64,000 nt of DNA from Progne subis subis. Lineage: Eukaryota; Chordata; Aves; Passeriformes; Hirundinidae. This document shows positions 37,301 through 49,261 of the stretch, piece after piece. Made by a program: the position numbers and the translations under genes. The DNA lies in contig JAKJHU010000185.1 in the NCBI GenBank assembly GCA_022316685.1, positions 558,001 to 622,000 of the forward strand, read 5' to 3'. The number at the start of each line of letters is the position of its first letter. The first letter of the stretch is position 1. The notes under the pieces are model-generated. The model was given only the letters and a program-made list of their open reading frames with translations. It did no database searches and was not told where the DNA came from.

Positions 37301-37319
37301 CCCCCCCCCCCCCCCCCCC
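37301..37319. repeat. Poly-C run (C19)
   Basis: 19 consecutive C, ended by GG. It is the only long C or G homopolymer of this size in the window. Such runs can form i-motif or, on the other strand, G-quadruplex structure and are prone to sequencing error. Confidence 0.9.
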
Positions 37320-38284
37320 GGCAAATTTTGGGTGGCATATAATTTCCTTATCTCTTTTAACTCTTCAGCTAGAGACAATCCCTTTTTTCACCACCATTGC
37401 CAAATTATATTCTTGCTGACTGCTTCTTTGCAGGCAACAGATTCCTTCTTGGCTGTGCCTCAAGAGGAGATGAAGCAATAGATGATCTTAAAAGGTTTTG
37501 GGATGATATAAATAAACAACACCAAGTTCAAATCTTGTGATGTTTCTGTTAGAAAATGTGTAACACTAAATAAATAGTGTAAAGCTTAATGAACAAAACA
37601 CCAACAGTTACGGATTGTACTTTACAACCTACCCTCAGAGAATGTATTTTGATATGCATTTTATGTTAAGTCAGTGCTTTATAGATGATGGACCTGGCTA
37701 GTTTAACATTTCATACAATGAGTTGTATTCTCATCACTTACGTCTTGCCGACATGTTCAACCAAAAGAGTTACTGAAGTCAGTAGTGTTCGCTACCCTGG
37801 AAGTAACATGTTAAAGGTTATATTCATTACTATGTCAAAAGGCTGGAAGTCACAAAATGTCAGCTAACTCCGTGTAAGATTATGACAAAATTAATTAGGG
37901 CAAAGTATACTGGCTATGGCCCACTGCAAATGGCATTGTTAGGTAAGTTTAAACAATCACAGAGATAAAGATGACAAAGTGCAAACCTATCAAATAATAC
38001 TCTGTCATCCCTAAATTGCTTCTACTCATGCTTGCTCTGGGCAGGGATGGTCTTTGTTCTGTAGTTCTCCTCAAGGAAAGTTCATTCAGTAAAAGAAATT
38101 GAATAAAAGTCAATTTGTAGGCATTTTATAATGCCTTTTAAAAACAACAGGGTGCTCTGAAGTTAGACCACGTAGAGAAGATTCCAAGATATATAATGCA
38201 TATTCTTTGACAAGAGCCATCGTCATTACAGTGCTTGAAGTAGAGGGAGAGTTTGGAAAACAAAGATTGTTTTTAAAGTAAAAT

Positions 38285-38290
38285 GAGTGG
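38285..38290. repeat. Left 6-bp target-site duplication of solo LTR
   Basis: GAGTGG directly before the TG that opens the LTR; the identical hexamer follows the LTR's CA end at 38788-38793. Confidence 0.8.
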
Positions 38291-38787
38291 TGTTGTTGTG
38301 CATTTTTTGGGTTTATATAGTATTTCATTTTTATATTGGGTTTTATAATGGTTTCTTCTGTACCCCCCTGTTCCCCTGGAAAATGTACCACATGGTTTGT
38401 CCCTGCTCCTTTCCCCCGTCCATCCTCCCACACTGGAATGAGATCCAACTCTGTTCCACTCCCACCTTATCCCTGATTGGGTAGTGCCTTGTTCCCGGTT
38501 TTAGCCCCTTCCCCCGGGATGAAAGGCGCCGTGGAAAATCTCTGTGGGCTCCTCACCCTGTGGGGACAGGACCACAGATTGAATAAAGCCGTGATTTTCC
38601 CCCGGACCAAGGGCAGGCTCTTTCCTTTCGCCATCGACAGACACCTGCTCTCTCTGAAGGAAAAGGTTTGCAGCCTCTCTAGGATCTTTAAGGCCCTGAG
38701 GGAAAAATCCTTCCTACTGTGGTTTGTCTCTCAAGCTAGCTGAGGCAAAAACGGGGCTGGGGCTCTGGGGGAGAGAGAGACATGTCA
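38291..38787 (+). mobile_element. Solo LTR of an endogenous retrovirus, class II (ERVK-like)
   Basis: 497 bases that open with TG (TGTTGTTGTG) and close with CA (ATGTCA), flanked by the 6-bp direct repeat GAGTGG. A 6-bp duplication is usual for alpha/beta-type (class II) retroviruses. The body is GC-richer than its surroundings and has a polyadenylation signal AATAAA at 38582-38587, which sets forward orientation and suggests U3/R before it and U5 after it. The segment from about 38380 on (GTACCACATGG, CCTGATTGGGTAGTGCC, GAATAAAGCCGTG) matches my general impression of avian class II LTRs. No primer-binding site or internal genes adjoin it, so it is the product of LTR-LTR recombination. The 88-codon open frame inside it (38477-38743) is a shadow. 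The subfamily needs a repeat library. Confidence 0.82.
38582..38587 (+). promoter_or_regulatory. Polyadenylation signal AATAAA in LTR
   Basis: Canonical hexamer about 290 bases into the 497-base LTR, the place expected at the R region of a retroviral LTR. Confidence 0.65.
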
Positions 38788-38793
38788 GAGTGG
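38788..38793. repeat. Right 6-bp target-site duplication of solo LTR
   Basis: GAGTGG, identical to 38285-38290. Its perfect identity argues for a not very old insertion. Confidence 0.8.
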
Positions 38794-41261
38794 TGCATAA
38801 CTGCAGTAAATATATAGATATAGATATATAATAATTATTTCTATACTTTGGAGTAGGTGGTAGTTTATCTGTGAGGTATTTTTTGATTTACAGTACGGGA
38901 GGTTTTCAAGGAAAAAAAAAAAAACAAACCTCAGGCTCTCTCAGTAGCAGGTAGGATTTCTAAAGCTCTCAGAAGTCTCCTCAATTTAGAACCTGGGTAT
39001 GGGGAAGCAAAGATGATTGTAAACCAAATATGTCTAAACCGGTAGTGCCACTTTTCTCTCTTCTCTTCCCTGCTGGAAGGGTGAGTGGGTTAGGACTCTC
39101 AAAATGTACGTCTGCTCCCAAGAGTCAGTGATCCACAAACCGGGATTCAAACGTCCTCACTGTGGGTGAGCACAGCCAGTGTCCCAAGGTGATGACCCAC
39201 AGTATTTCCTGCAAACAAGAAGGCATTTAAATGTTCCCAACCAGAGTTCCTGATGCCTACCTGCCTCTGTTGAAATCCTTTTCTTCAAGTTTGATTTTAA
39301 TGTTGAAAGCCAAAATGCTTTATGTAACACAGTGTAAAATTATCAGCTCTGCAGGTTTTATCCCCCCCTCTGATTTTGTGTTGATTTTAAAGACAGCTAC
39401 TGGGAAAAGTAATGTTTGAGCTTTTTGGTTTCATCAAGAAACATAAATCTGACTTTCATCTGAAATCTGAGAGTATATTTCTGGCACCAAAAATTATGGG
39501 AAGGCAAATTGCAGGTACCAGTGCGAAACTTTGCTTAACACTAGTGCAGCTAAATCCGGGTTTGACAGCTACTGCTGAGAACACAATATTTAGAGCAGTG
39601 GTTTGAGTACTTCAGTCTGATGAAGCTATTAAGCACAAAAGATTGAAGCACATGAACAAGATGTTCTAGCAGAAATGCTGCAAGTTCCTTCATATCATAC
39701 GTGCCTTTTTATTAATGAAACGAAAAATGAGGTCAGAATAACATTCTAACCAAAATATAATTTAGAAGAAAATGGAATGCATGAATAATGCACGGAATTC
39801 TTAAGCAGTCTACCACTGATGTTGGAAAAAAATGTTAGTTATTGGAATTTAGATTTTCAGCAAAAGCAAAAAAAGCGCTGTCAATAGATTATATTAGAAT
39901 GGGGATGTTTACACACGAAAATGTTTGAAAATGAAAGTCAAAAAGATTTTAATGTGTAATTTTTATTGACATTCTGTTAATATTCACAGCCAGTCATATG
40001 GTAGTGAACAAATCAATTATTAATATTTAAAGTAGCCTTGAAGTATACATTCTTTCTAAGCTATAGTATTACGTGAATCATCCAAGCCTATTTATTAATC
40101 TCATCTTTGTTACCTTTTCAAAAGTTTGTGTTTATACCAGAACTTACTTTGAAAATTTACATATGCACCTAATCATTGATACTGCAGGAGCAAGTGCTTA
40201 ATTCTGTCACTTTGATTAATCCTAATGAGATGAAGTGTGCAAGTATTAGGACTCTGATTTTAATTATTACTACTTTAATATTCTTGTGTCTTTAATCAGA
40301 CAGAAGGTTCATTGTCTTTGCTTTGGCTGTGCCCTTTAAGCACCGGTATAGTAAACCAACTAGTAAAAGAAAGTTGTAACTGGAGTGTAACTCCCAGAAG
40401 ACAGTTTCCAAAACCCTATCTGTAATCCTCCTATCCTTTTTTCTGCCATATCTGAAGGCTTTCAAAACATTTATTTTCTTTTCTACTTGTTTGCCTTTTC
40501 CTTCCTGCTATATCACTAGACAGTTTTAGTGTGGCAAATTACTGTGGCAAGTATTTAAGTTTTAGTCACAATTTCAAGCAGACCTGTCGTGTTGTTATAA
40601 ATTGTAAATATACATCACGTTCTATTTAAAAATATTCAGTGTGTTGAAGCTTGCAGAAAGAAGTTATTTTATCCTCTCTGTTTAAAAGTAAGGAATATGT
40701 TTTATTTCCTGTCTTCGAGGCAGCTCCAGAGAAAATAAATCCAGTTGCATCTAGTTTATCTTACTTAGTAACAGATTATTTTGAAGTGAGAACTGAGTGG
40801 AATTTATCTCCAATGAGATGTTACCTTGTTTTTTTTAAACTCGTGAAACATGAGGAAGTTCATGTTGACTGCAAGAGGCCAGGTAGTGTTGATCCTGGTC
40901 CCAAAGCACTGTTAATAATATGTGTGTAATATGCTATAGGTGGTAGTCCATCATGCCCTTGCAGTCCTTAGAGACTTTTCCAGTTAAATCTCTTCTATTC
41001 CTAGAAAACTGAAATCTCTTTTTAAAGTTAGGACTTGTTTGGTGGTTTGTTTTTTTTTTTTTTTCCCCTCTGTTCATCATCTTAATTGGATGTTAACCTC
41101 ATCGGTTTCTCATACCATCATACCACTCGCCATAGTCACTGGAAACATAATATATTCCTTTCCTTTGTGGTCTTTTTATATGTTTGAGTATCAGTATCTT
41201 CCCTATTGGTCTTTCAACTTGTTATGAGTAACTCCTGATTATGCAATCTATAAGATACATC
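38794..41261. other. Non-coding unique DNA
   Basis: Begins with a short TATAGA-like repeat (about 38808-38840). No gene or element recognised. The longest frame is 92 codons (40651-40929) without known motifs. Confidence 0.6.
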
Positions 41262-41620
41262 TTGCTTTCTAGACCTGGGGCTATTTCCAGTGCTTTTCTT
41301 GGACTGTCTCTAATTTGTTTCTATCAGTCTTTAAATGCAATGTGCAAACCTGAATGCAGTATTGAGCTGAGAAGAGCATAAAGAAATAACTTCATGTATT
41401 CTGGAGACTCTTTAACTGTAGATAAAGAAAACCTTTTGCCGTTTTCACTGCAGTATGTCTCACGTGTAATCCTTTATACCCCACAGGTAATTTCCTGGAA
41501 AGAAATTTTCTCTTAGGTCCTAGTTTTTCACCCTGTATCTATGCAATCTAACCCAAATAGCCTGATTCATCTGGAGAAAATTGTGTACCTGAAGTTCTCT
41601 TTAGTCTTTGCATCTCATTT
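41262..41620 (-). mobile_element. Ancient L3/CR1-like LINE fragment, reverse
   Basis: The plus strand shows CTTGGACTGTCTCTAATTTG, TTAAATGCAATGTGCAAACC and TGAATGCAGTATTGAG, then ACCTTTTGCCGTTTTCACTG. This is the complement of the 'VQ..AT / W.PHLKKD' region of old CR1/L3-clade LINEs, in the expected order and spacing. Strongly diverged, with no reading frame left. It would lie upstream (in the element's sense) of the segment at 26290-26625, so the two fragments cover different parts of one type of element. The assignment is tentative. Confidence 0.42.
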
Positions 41621-42979
41621 TTTTCAGAGAGTTTCTCTGACTCGGAGTAGTGCAGAAACACATTTCCTGAAAGTCTTTAAGAAGGTTTCCAAGGATGCAG
41701 TAGTGTAGAAACAGATTTATCTATATGCAGAGATACTCGCTAAGGGATTGGATATTCCACCCAATTCATGATGGGACGTCAACTTTCTTTGACCCAGTTC
41801 TGCAGATGTGCTGCAGTTGCGCTGATAGATTACCTCGCTTAGCTGTGTATCTCTGAAAAATCTACTTTACTCTGCCCTCTGTAAATACTTTTTTAGCACT
41901 TAGATTGTACTTATGCCCTTAGAAAAGATGGGCATGTGGTGTGAAAACAGCTCAAAGCCACTGCAAATTCAATCTCAGTTGACCTATTTCTATAAAAATT
42001 TCACTGGAGGGGAGGAAAATTGGAGTATGTTAATAATCTCTAATTATCCTTCCTTATCGTCAAAGACCCCAAATCTTCCTTATCTTTCCCTTTCCTGTCC
42101 TTTCCCCTGAAACAGTCCTGTGGCTTTAACTTATTTCTAGTGATTAATATGATGTTTTTTATTACTATTAGAGGTGATTAATATAAAATGTAACAGGAAA
42201 TATATGTTGTTCTTGCGAGTATATTTGCATTTTAAGACATTTTCAGAAGGGCAAATGACACCAAAATTATTATGTGTTAAACTAGTAATTATAGGTTAAG
42301 CCTGTGTTGTGAACACGCAGTACAAGAAATATATCCGGATTAAAAAAATTCTGGAAACTTAATTTAATGTGATCTTCATTTTGCTTCAGGGATATGCAAA
42401 TTTTAGAATTATGTGTAGACACTATGGAATTTCCGAGCTCATTCATTAAGGAATGAACACGCATCTCAATGTAAAGTTTTTCTGGTGCTTCTAAAGTCTG
42501 AATTTATAACAAAATGTAGCCTACTGCGCATCTAACATCTGTGGGTTTCATCAGTACCTGTTCAAATTTGGAATACCCCACACAAGAAATGAAATACAGA
42601 AATAGGCCTGGAATGAATTCAGTCATCGTCTGAATTTACTAGTGGTTTGTTAAACAGATTGTTCCCAAAGTTTCAGTAAAGCCTTAGTTCTTGTATTCTA
42701 TATGTAGTGTCTATATTCAAAACTTCTTGTAAGATTCTCAATATTCAAAATTAGAACTTGTTTTGTGATTCAGGGTAAGAATATGACCCTCCTAAATTTG
42801 GATTGCAGCTCTTGAGGGGTAAAGGCTGTTTTAACCTTGAAAATGCAGTTTTAGATTCTTTTTAGTGGGCTAGAGAGAGCTAAAAATTATGGTTATGGAA
42901 GAACTTCTAAACATAGATAACACAGCTGTGAGAGCTCATTCTCATTTATTTCTCACAGAGGGTAAATCTTGGTTAGTGA

Positions 42980-43001
42980 TTTTTTTTTTTTTTTTTTTTT
43001 T
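42980..43001. repeat. Poly-T run (T22)
   Basis: 22 T followed by CCCC; no attached element. Confidence 0.95.
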
Positions 43002-43450
43002 CCCCTGCCCAGACTGCTCAGTATTTACTCTTATCTTTCATAACAGGTGGGTGAACAGAACAACCTGACTCAGTTAATGCTTTTTCCACCCTACCTAATT
43101 TGGGAAGTTAGAGGAGCTTCAGAATGTGAAATCAGGCGTGTTAACTGGCATAGCCTACCAAGCATAAGGAAGAGCAATGGAATATCCTCACTGCTACTGT
43201 TGATAATACATTCAGAGCCTGTCAGTTTCTGATCAGAAAATATGCTCCTTGAGATATTGTGCAATTCTATCCATTTAAATTAGCTGCAGGTTTTATACTT
43301 GGCTGGGTGAGTGCAGGAGCCATGAAGGCTTTCACAGAGCTGAAGCCTTTCCTACCTGCTGCCTTGGCCAGCCAGTTACACTGCATTAGGTTGTATTAAA
43401 GTTACTGAATTGTGATATAAATATAGAGCTGATAGGAAGTACAATGCATT

Positions 43451-43470
43451 AAAAAAAAAAAAAAAAAAAA
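43451..43470. repeat. Poly-A run (A20)
   Basis: 20 consecutive A; no retroposon body recognised upstream. Confidence 0.95.
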
Positions 43471-44390
43471 GGATTCCTAAGGAGTTGCAACAAGTTGAAA
43501 ATTTCAATATAAAGTTATTTCCTATGACTAATTTCATAATTAGAACATGAGACTAACTTCACTATAGTTAGAAGAAATAATTCAGCATTTGGAAGCTATT
43601 TGTTTTTCAGTCTGTGTGGTTTATTTACAGCATCAACAATGGAAATATAACAAATTGATTTCTACTGAAATTTTTGCTGTCTAACTTAAACCCAGTGAAT
43701 TTTTATGGTCTTAAATATGTCTGGGAATCTGTGGAAACATTTCAAAATTATAAATTATGAAATTCAGTAATAAAAACGTGTGTGTCGCACATATAAAGAG
43801 AGCTTTCCTATTAGCCACTTATCCATATTTACAGAAGTTTTATTTTAAGAAGTCTGATTGAGTGTAAAACTTTCATTGGGTGCAATAATTCCTCATTTTC
43901 TATTGTTTGGAAGTTAATATAACCCCCCGATGTTTTGTAGTTCAAACTCTAAATAGGTGTATTTTGAACAGCATACTGGGGGAAAACTGTTGCAAACATG
44001 TCTTTGAATCACAACATTTAAATTTGTATAGCGAAAATCACCTTTTAGATGGATAGTTTTAACAGTATGGCTTGTGGAGTACAGTGTATGTTTTTCCATT
44101 ATATGAGGTGTACAGGGGGGGAAGGAATAGTGTAGAATAGTCTTACATTTAAGTAAATGAAATAACAACTCATTTGTGAGGTTTGGCTGAAGCATAAAAT
44201 TGCTATTTTATTTTGCTAACTGAAACAAGATAGCTTTTCAATAGTTATTGCTCCTTTTTTTCAGAAGCAATTTATGTCCATGATTTTTTTTTTTTTTTTT
44301 AAATTAAGATTTTGGCAACATGCTGTATTTCCATATAATCACCTAAACCTGAAATTAAATGTATGTATAGCCAAAAGTTGTTACCTATAG

Positions 44391-44434
44391 AAAAAAAAAA
44401 AAACAAAACAAAACAAAAAAACAACCAAACCAAA
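44391..44434. repeat. Poly-A with (CAAAA)n
   Basis: A13 followed by CAAAA units and CAACC/AAACC sequence. Only A and C are used. Confidence 0.9.
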
Positions 44435-44774
44435 GTCACATCCACCTGCTTCAAATTTCAAATTGCAGATAGCAGAAGCTCAGCATAACAAGAAGCAATT
44501 AATAAATTACTTAATAAGAACTAAGCAAATGCTTGCTACAATGGTAATATTTTCAAGTTCTTTCAGATCCCCACATCCCAGATCAAAAGACATTCAAAGC
44601 AGAATAGGATGTGATGTGCTTGTCTCATTAAAATGCAATACCTAACGAGCATTCTAAACTACGCTCATTTTTTAAAATTTGATTTAACAGCTGTTGAGAA
44701 TTTTTGAACATTTTCCATACCATTGGATCTTCTTGTGGGTGAGTCCATGCACGTTATGTGGCTACCCGGATGAG

Positions 44775-44801
44775 GACGGCTTTTAAATAAATAAAACCGT
44801 C
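44775..44801. repeat. Small inverted repeat
   Basis: GACGG-C-TTTT (44775-44784) pairs with AAAA-CCGTC (44793-44801) around an AT loop, with a single bulged C. The stems contain CpG in an AT-rich setting. Probably incidental. Confidence 0.6.
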
Positions 44802-45928
44802 AACGTAAAGAAAAGGTTTCTTCAAGGTTGCTAAATACGTTGCTGCTGACACAGAACCCTAAGGAATTTGCAGTGGAATATTGAAACCGGGTAGCTTGTA
44901 TGTCACTGTATTCAGCTACAGTAGTAGGGAATAAAATTACTATTCATAATGCAAGCACTTTATCACTGTTCTTGCAAAAAAAACCTGCTGCGAACTTTGA
45001 GACCTTGAAAACTAATATGCCAGAAACAATAGTGGAGAGATGGGAATTTAGAAAAGGTAATTATTGAGCTGTTGTTAAATAAAAACCCTTTTGGGTCTCT
45101 GTATCTGGAAACATTAAAAAAAAGCAGAAAGCTTGCTAGTCAGAGAGCTGCTAGAAAAATGCATTTTAAGTCAAACCATTTTAGACTAGAGGGAATATAA
45201 TTCGGGGCTTCACAGAACCTGCAGAGTTTAAATAAACAGTATCAAGAGTTTTGTTAAAATAAATAAAAATGTAAAGCTATTTCAGCTAAACACTTCACTT
45301 TCCCCAGGGGAAATTAGTGGGTATTCACTGAAGCAGGGAGTGAGATACGGTAGAGGGTTAAGGAGAAGATGGGATCAACATCCAACACAGCACTTTTTAT
45401 TGACTCACAGTAATCTGATCCACACTCTGGTCATAAAACTTCTGAAAGCAAAGGTATACAACTAACAGTTTAGAATAGTTTCAGTCTGAAGTGGCTCTCC
45501 TTTATTTAAAGGACATTATTTTCATTTTTTATGCCCATTTTCTTCCTGATTATTTTGTGTCTGTTCCCTCGTTTCTCAATTCTTTCTTCTCCTCTGTACT
45601 GTCAGGCAGTACTGTTCCTTGTTTTTCTTGAGGAGGGCAATACCCAAGACGTGGCAGGTCTGTGAAATGGAGCAAAGTTCAGAGGCAGATTTGAATAGAG
45701 AAGCGAAATGTATTGGGTTTGCCTGTGAAAGAAGATTGACTCTGTGTACGTGTTTCACGATCTTTTTCCTTGGCCCAGGAAACCCAGAAGAGGCTTTTCT
45801 GTTTCCAGTACAGGGTTGGTTTGTTTATATTTCTCTGACCTGAGCTATTGTCTAACAGCAGTTTGTGGTAGGGATCAAGAATCTGATTAGTGTGCTTAAG
45901 CACATGTTTACAGGCCAAATTTCAGATG

Positions 45929-45942
45929 CGTGTGTGTGTGTG
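45929..45942. repeat. GT dinucleotide microsatellite
   Basis: About six GT units after a GC. Confidence 0.9.
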
Positions 45943-48348
45943 CCTGGGGGACAAAGTCAGAGATGTTATCAGGAGATGAAGAATTTAGAAGGCATATTTT
46001 GGTACTTTAAGTATATAGTAGTTTTATATTTGTTGTTTGCAAGCTGGGGAAGAATTTCAGATTTCCACTATGACTCATAGAGACTCATACAGTCTGAGGT
46101 AACTGCATATTTTCTTGCCTATTGTCATTTTTTGCTACTTTGAAATCTACTTTGTTCTATTAGGAAGTAGTATCTTAGTGCATTCAATTTTTACCTTCGT
46201 GAATACTGAAATTTGTACAATTTTATTTGAGAAACACATGCAGCCAGTTCTGTAAAATTGCTTAGATGTGACTAAAGCCTGCCTTGCAATCCTGTGGTTT
46301 TCGTGACCTTTGTGTGGATGGAAACCCTGACAAACGGAAGTATTGATGAACACTCAGTTGAAAATTAGAAAAGGATTTTTTGGAAGAGTACATGTACATC
46401 CTACTGTGAATATTGCCTTTTAGCCAGGGCTTTAGAAAGTGTTTAAACTGGATACAGCTTCTGCTAATTGCACATCAGCAATCTGGGTAGAGAAAGAGTA
46501 AGCGCAGGAGTTCAGATAGGTTCACGTTCTTTCTATATCTTAAACGTATTTATTACTCTTCTTGGTTTAAACTGTACACAGGAAGAAAAAGGGATCCTCA
46601 TTTTGGTTCAGAATACAGACCCTCATTGTAATATTTCAAGTGCAAAGCAGGCAAGCATGCTGGCACACTAAAATTATCTGCTGTTTGTGTTCAGAGCAAG
46701 AAAAAAATAGCCACTTTGATCAATTTGCTGCCTTGAAATGCCCTATAATTTAACCGTTACAGAATTTTACTTCATAGTGGCTCCACCAAATGAGCTGCTT
46801 TAGAAATGAGAAATGTCTGTGTCAATTAACTCTCCTGTCGCTTGTGCATCATTTGTCTAAATAAGACTGTGGGCACTGAATTTCAGCAGACTACAGGGCA
46901 TGTTATTATACTAATATTTGTGTTCTTTTTAGTTCACTTGTATTTGGGAAATATGCGTCCATCTCCGAATGCCGACAATATCTTCATAACCTCTCCAATA
47001 AAGCCTTAGATTAGAACTGCTGGAAAACAATCAATGTTTTGCTGAAGGGACTGATGCTTTGGTGAGATCAGTAGAAAAGTGTGAGGGCTTTGTTATCGAT
47101 AGTTGTCTTAAATCCATGCTACAGCAACTGTCAGGTCAATCAAAAAATGTAGCAAAATGTAATAACGTGGAATTTAGGGATTTTTCTCACTTGTTCTTTA
47201 TTAAATAGGTGTGCCCTCAGATATTTTCAAAACTAAACTCTTGTTTTGAATATATATACACATTTTTAATTTGCTTGCTTTGTTTGAAACTGCTTCTAAG
47301 CTATGTCCAATTATCCACAGCTCTTGATGGACGAGGTCCAAAAGTGGAAGGGACTTGTGTGCGCCGATGCTTATCCAGTGGATTAATAACAGTCGGTAGC
47401 AGAGCACAATCCTGGTGTGCTCATCCTTCATCCCCTTCCCTCTGTGCTCCATAGTGTGCTGTCTGGTCTAATCTGCTGTGAGTTACAGAGCTAAGGCAGT
47501 AACAAAGTGTGTTGTCTTGGCAGATCTACTTAACAGCTGGAGGACAGGAGCTCTGCTTTTGCTCTGTGCAGCAGTGTCACTCCTTTTCCCTCTCTCACCC
47601 CAGTAAACAATGTTTGTGTCACCTGTAAGGAGACAGAATTAAGTGTGTACCCTGGCTGATTACCTCGAAAATAATTTAGAAAATGCGCCACTGCACCTGA
47701 AGAACCCCCATCTAATCCTTTCCTCCTGTTACTTGTTTTGCAGTTGAATGCACCCAGGGTAGGGCTCCTCTCATGCAGCCTTAGCCATGCAAAAGTCAGG
47801 TGATTGTCCAAGCAGTTCTAACCTTCCTTTCTTAGACACCAGGATACTCAGTGGTCCTAAAATACCCTAAAATAGAAGTGACTGCTCTGGTGAGACTTTG
47901 CACACAACTTTCAGCTGAAGAAATGAGATATGTGCCATTGTGAAAATTCCTCCGGTAAACAGCACATGCCTGCTTTTAGGTAGCTTGTTCCCATGGATGA
48001 GCATTCTGTACATAACACAGGACAACATTTGCATGTGTTTGTATTGTGTGGCTTGTGATTTTTTTTTCTGAATTTTCTTTCCTTTCTTCCCATTTTTTGG
48101 AGCTTCAGAAGTTGGCTTCATTTGTTACATCCTGTTGTGTTTGCTTTGTACGGGTTAAGAGAACTAGCTAGTAATTCTAACCACCTCTTGTGACTTCTCA
48201 CTGGTCCTCTAGCCAGCATCTGCTCTCTGAAGGCTTGCACTGATGACTCTGTTTTGTCAGTGCTGTGCAATTGAGCTTGTGAGGGGGAAAAGATGGCATC
48301 CAACAAACTGATGTGATGTGTTTTGTTTGCACCTGAATGACAATGACA

Positions 48349-48432
48349 GGTTTGTTTGTTTTTTTCTTGGTTTTTTTTTTGTTTGTTTGGTTTTTTTTGT
48401 TTGTTTTTGTTTTTGTTTTTTTTGTTTTTTTT
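48349..48432. repeat. G/T-rich tract, (GTTT/GTTTTT)n
   Basis: About 84 bases of G and T with one C. Same strand asymmetry as the tracts at 17.2, 27.1, 27.8 and 55.5 kb. Confidence 0.9.
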
Positions 48433-48769
48433 AAAGTTTTAAAACAAAAGATAGTAATGAATTTTTGTGCCTTTTTTAAAAAACAAGAACAAGAAAAATA
48501 ATGTTAACCAAAAGAAAATTACGTAAGCCTGCAATGAAACTCTACAAGTATAGAGGAGGAAAAAACCCTGTATTTTTGGCAGACACAAGATCATGGTTCT
48601 TTTGTTCTCTGTTTCAATGAGTCCATTTTCTACTGGGTGTACTTTCTTTCTGAACTGTAGTTGTAGGGGAGATAATTGAGGTACCTTTTTGGATAATACA
48701 TAGGCTTGAGACAGCAGCTGCTAAGTAAGGTGCATTTCAGGCTTTCTAGGAGTAGACCAGTGGTGGATT

Positions 48770-48794
48770 TATTTTATTTTATTTTTTTTTTTTA
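48770..48794. repeat. (TTTTA)n / poly-T
   Basis: ATTTT units running into T13. Confidence 0.85.
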
Positions 48795-49231
48795 ATGCTG
48801 TTTAGATTTGCTCCAGTTTAATAAATAGAAAATAGTATTTGTTTCAAATGTTTGTGCATATATGTGTGTTTGTTTTCATACATAATTCCCCTGGTTAAGT
48901 GTCCACTTTCTCCACTTTAGATCCAGAAGGAATGAAATTGAATAATTACAAACTACTTGAAAACATTTTCTTCTGTATGTCCAGTCTTGAAACTTGCCCT
49001 AACTGTTGTAGGTACTTTCCAGTGAAACTTTCCCTTTGCAGAGGAATACAGGTAATAGTTTAAGAAGGGTCAGTCTTAAGAAACATGCTTTAATTTGGTA
49101 CTACAAGCTGAGGCTTTAGTACCAAAAAAGAGCCCTCTAAATTTACTGTATACTTTGTAAAATATATCATTCTTGGATTTTGCCACATGAAAGCTATTGT
49201 TAAACATTGTTTATGAGTAGTTACTTTCTAT

Positions 49232-49261
49232 GGGGGTGGGGGGGGAAAAAAAAAAAAAAAA
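49232..49261. repeat. G-run joined to A-run
   Basis: G5-T-G8 (49232-49245) directly followed by A16 (49246-49261). An all-purine block apart from one T. Confidence 0.9.

Larger units (their letters stand above)
30542..38284. other. Long non-coding unique stretch
   Basis: About 7.7 kb without a recognisable gene or interspersed repeat. The longest frames are 83 and 79 codons, with no known motif. Slightly GC-richer patches at 31.0-31.4 and 32.6-33.1 kb match nothing I recognise. Simple tracts are A15 near 34861, a T run near 35385, A18 at 37054-37071 and C19 at 37301-37319. Confidence 0.6.

Noticed and set aside
38477..38743. 88-codon frame in GC-richer DNA
   Set aside because: Lies wholly inside the solo LTR; LTRs do not normally code, and the frame has no domain.
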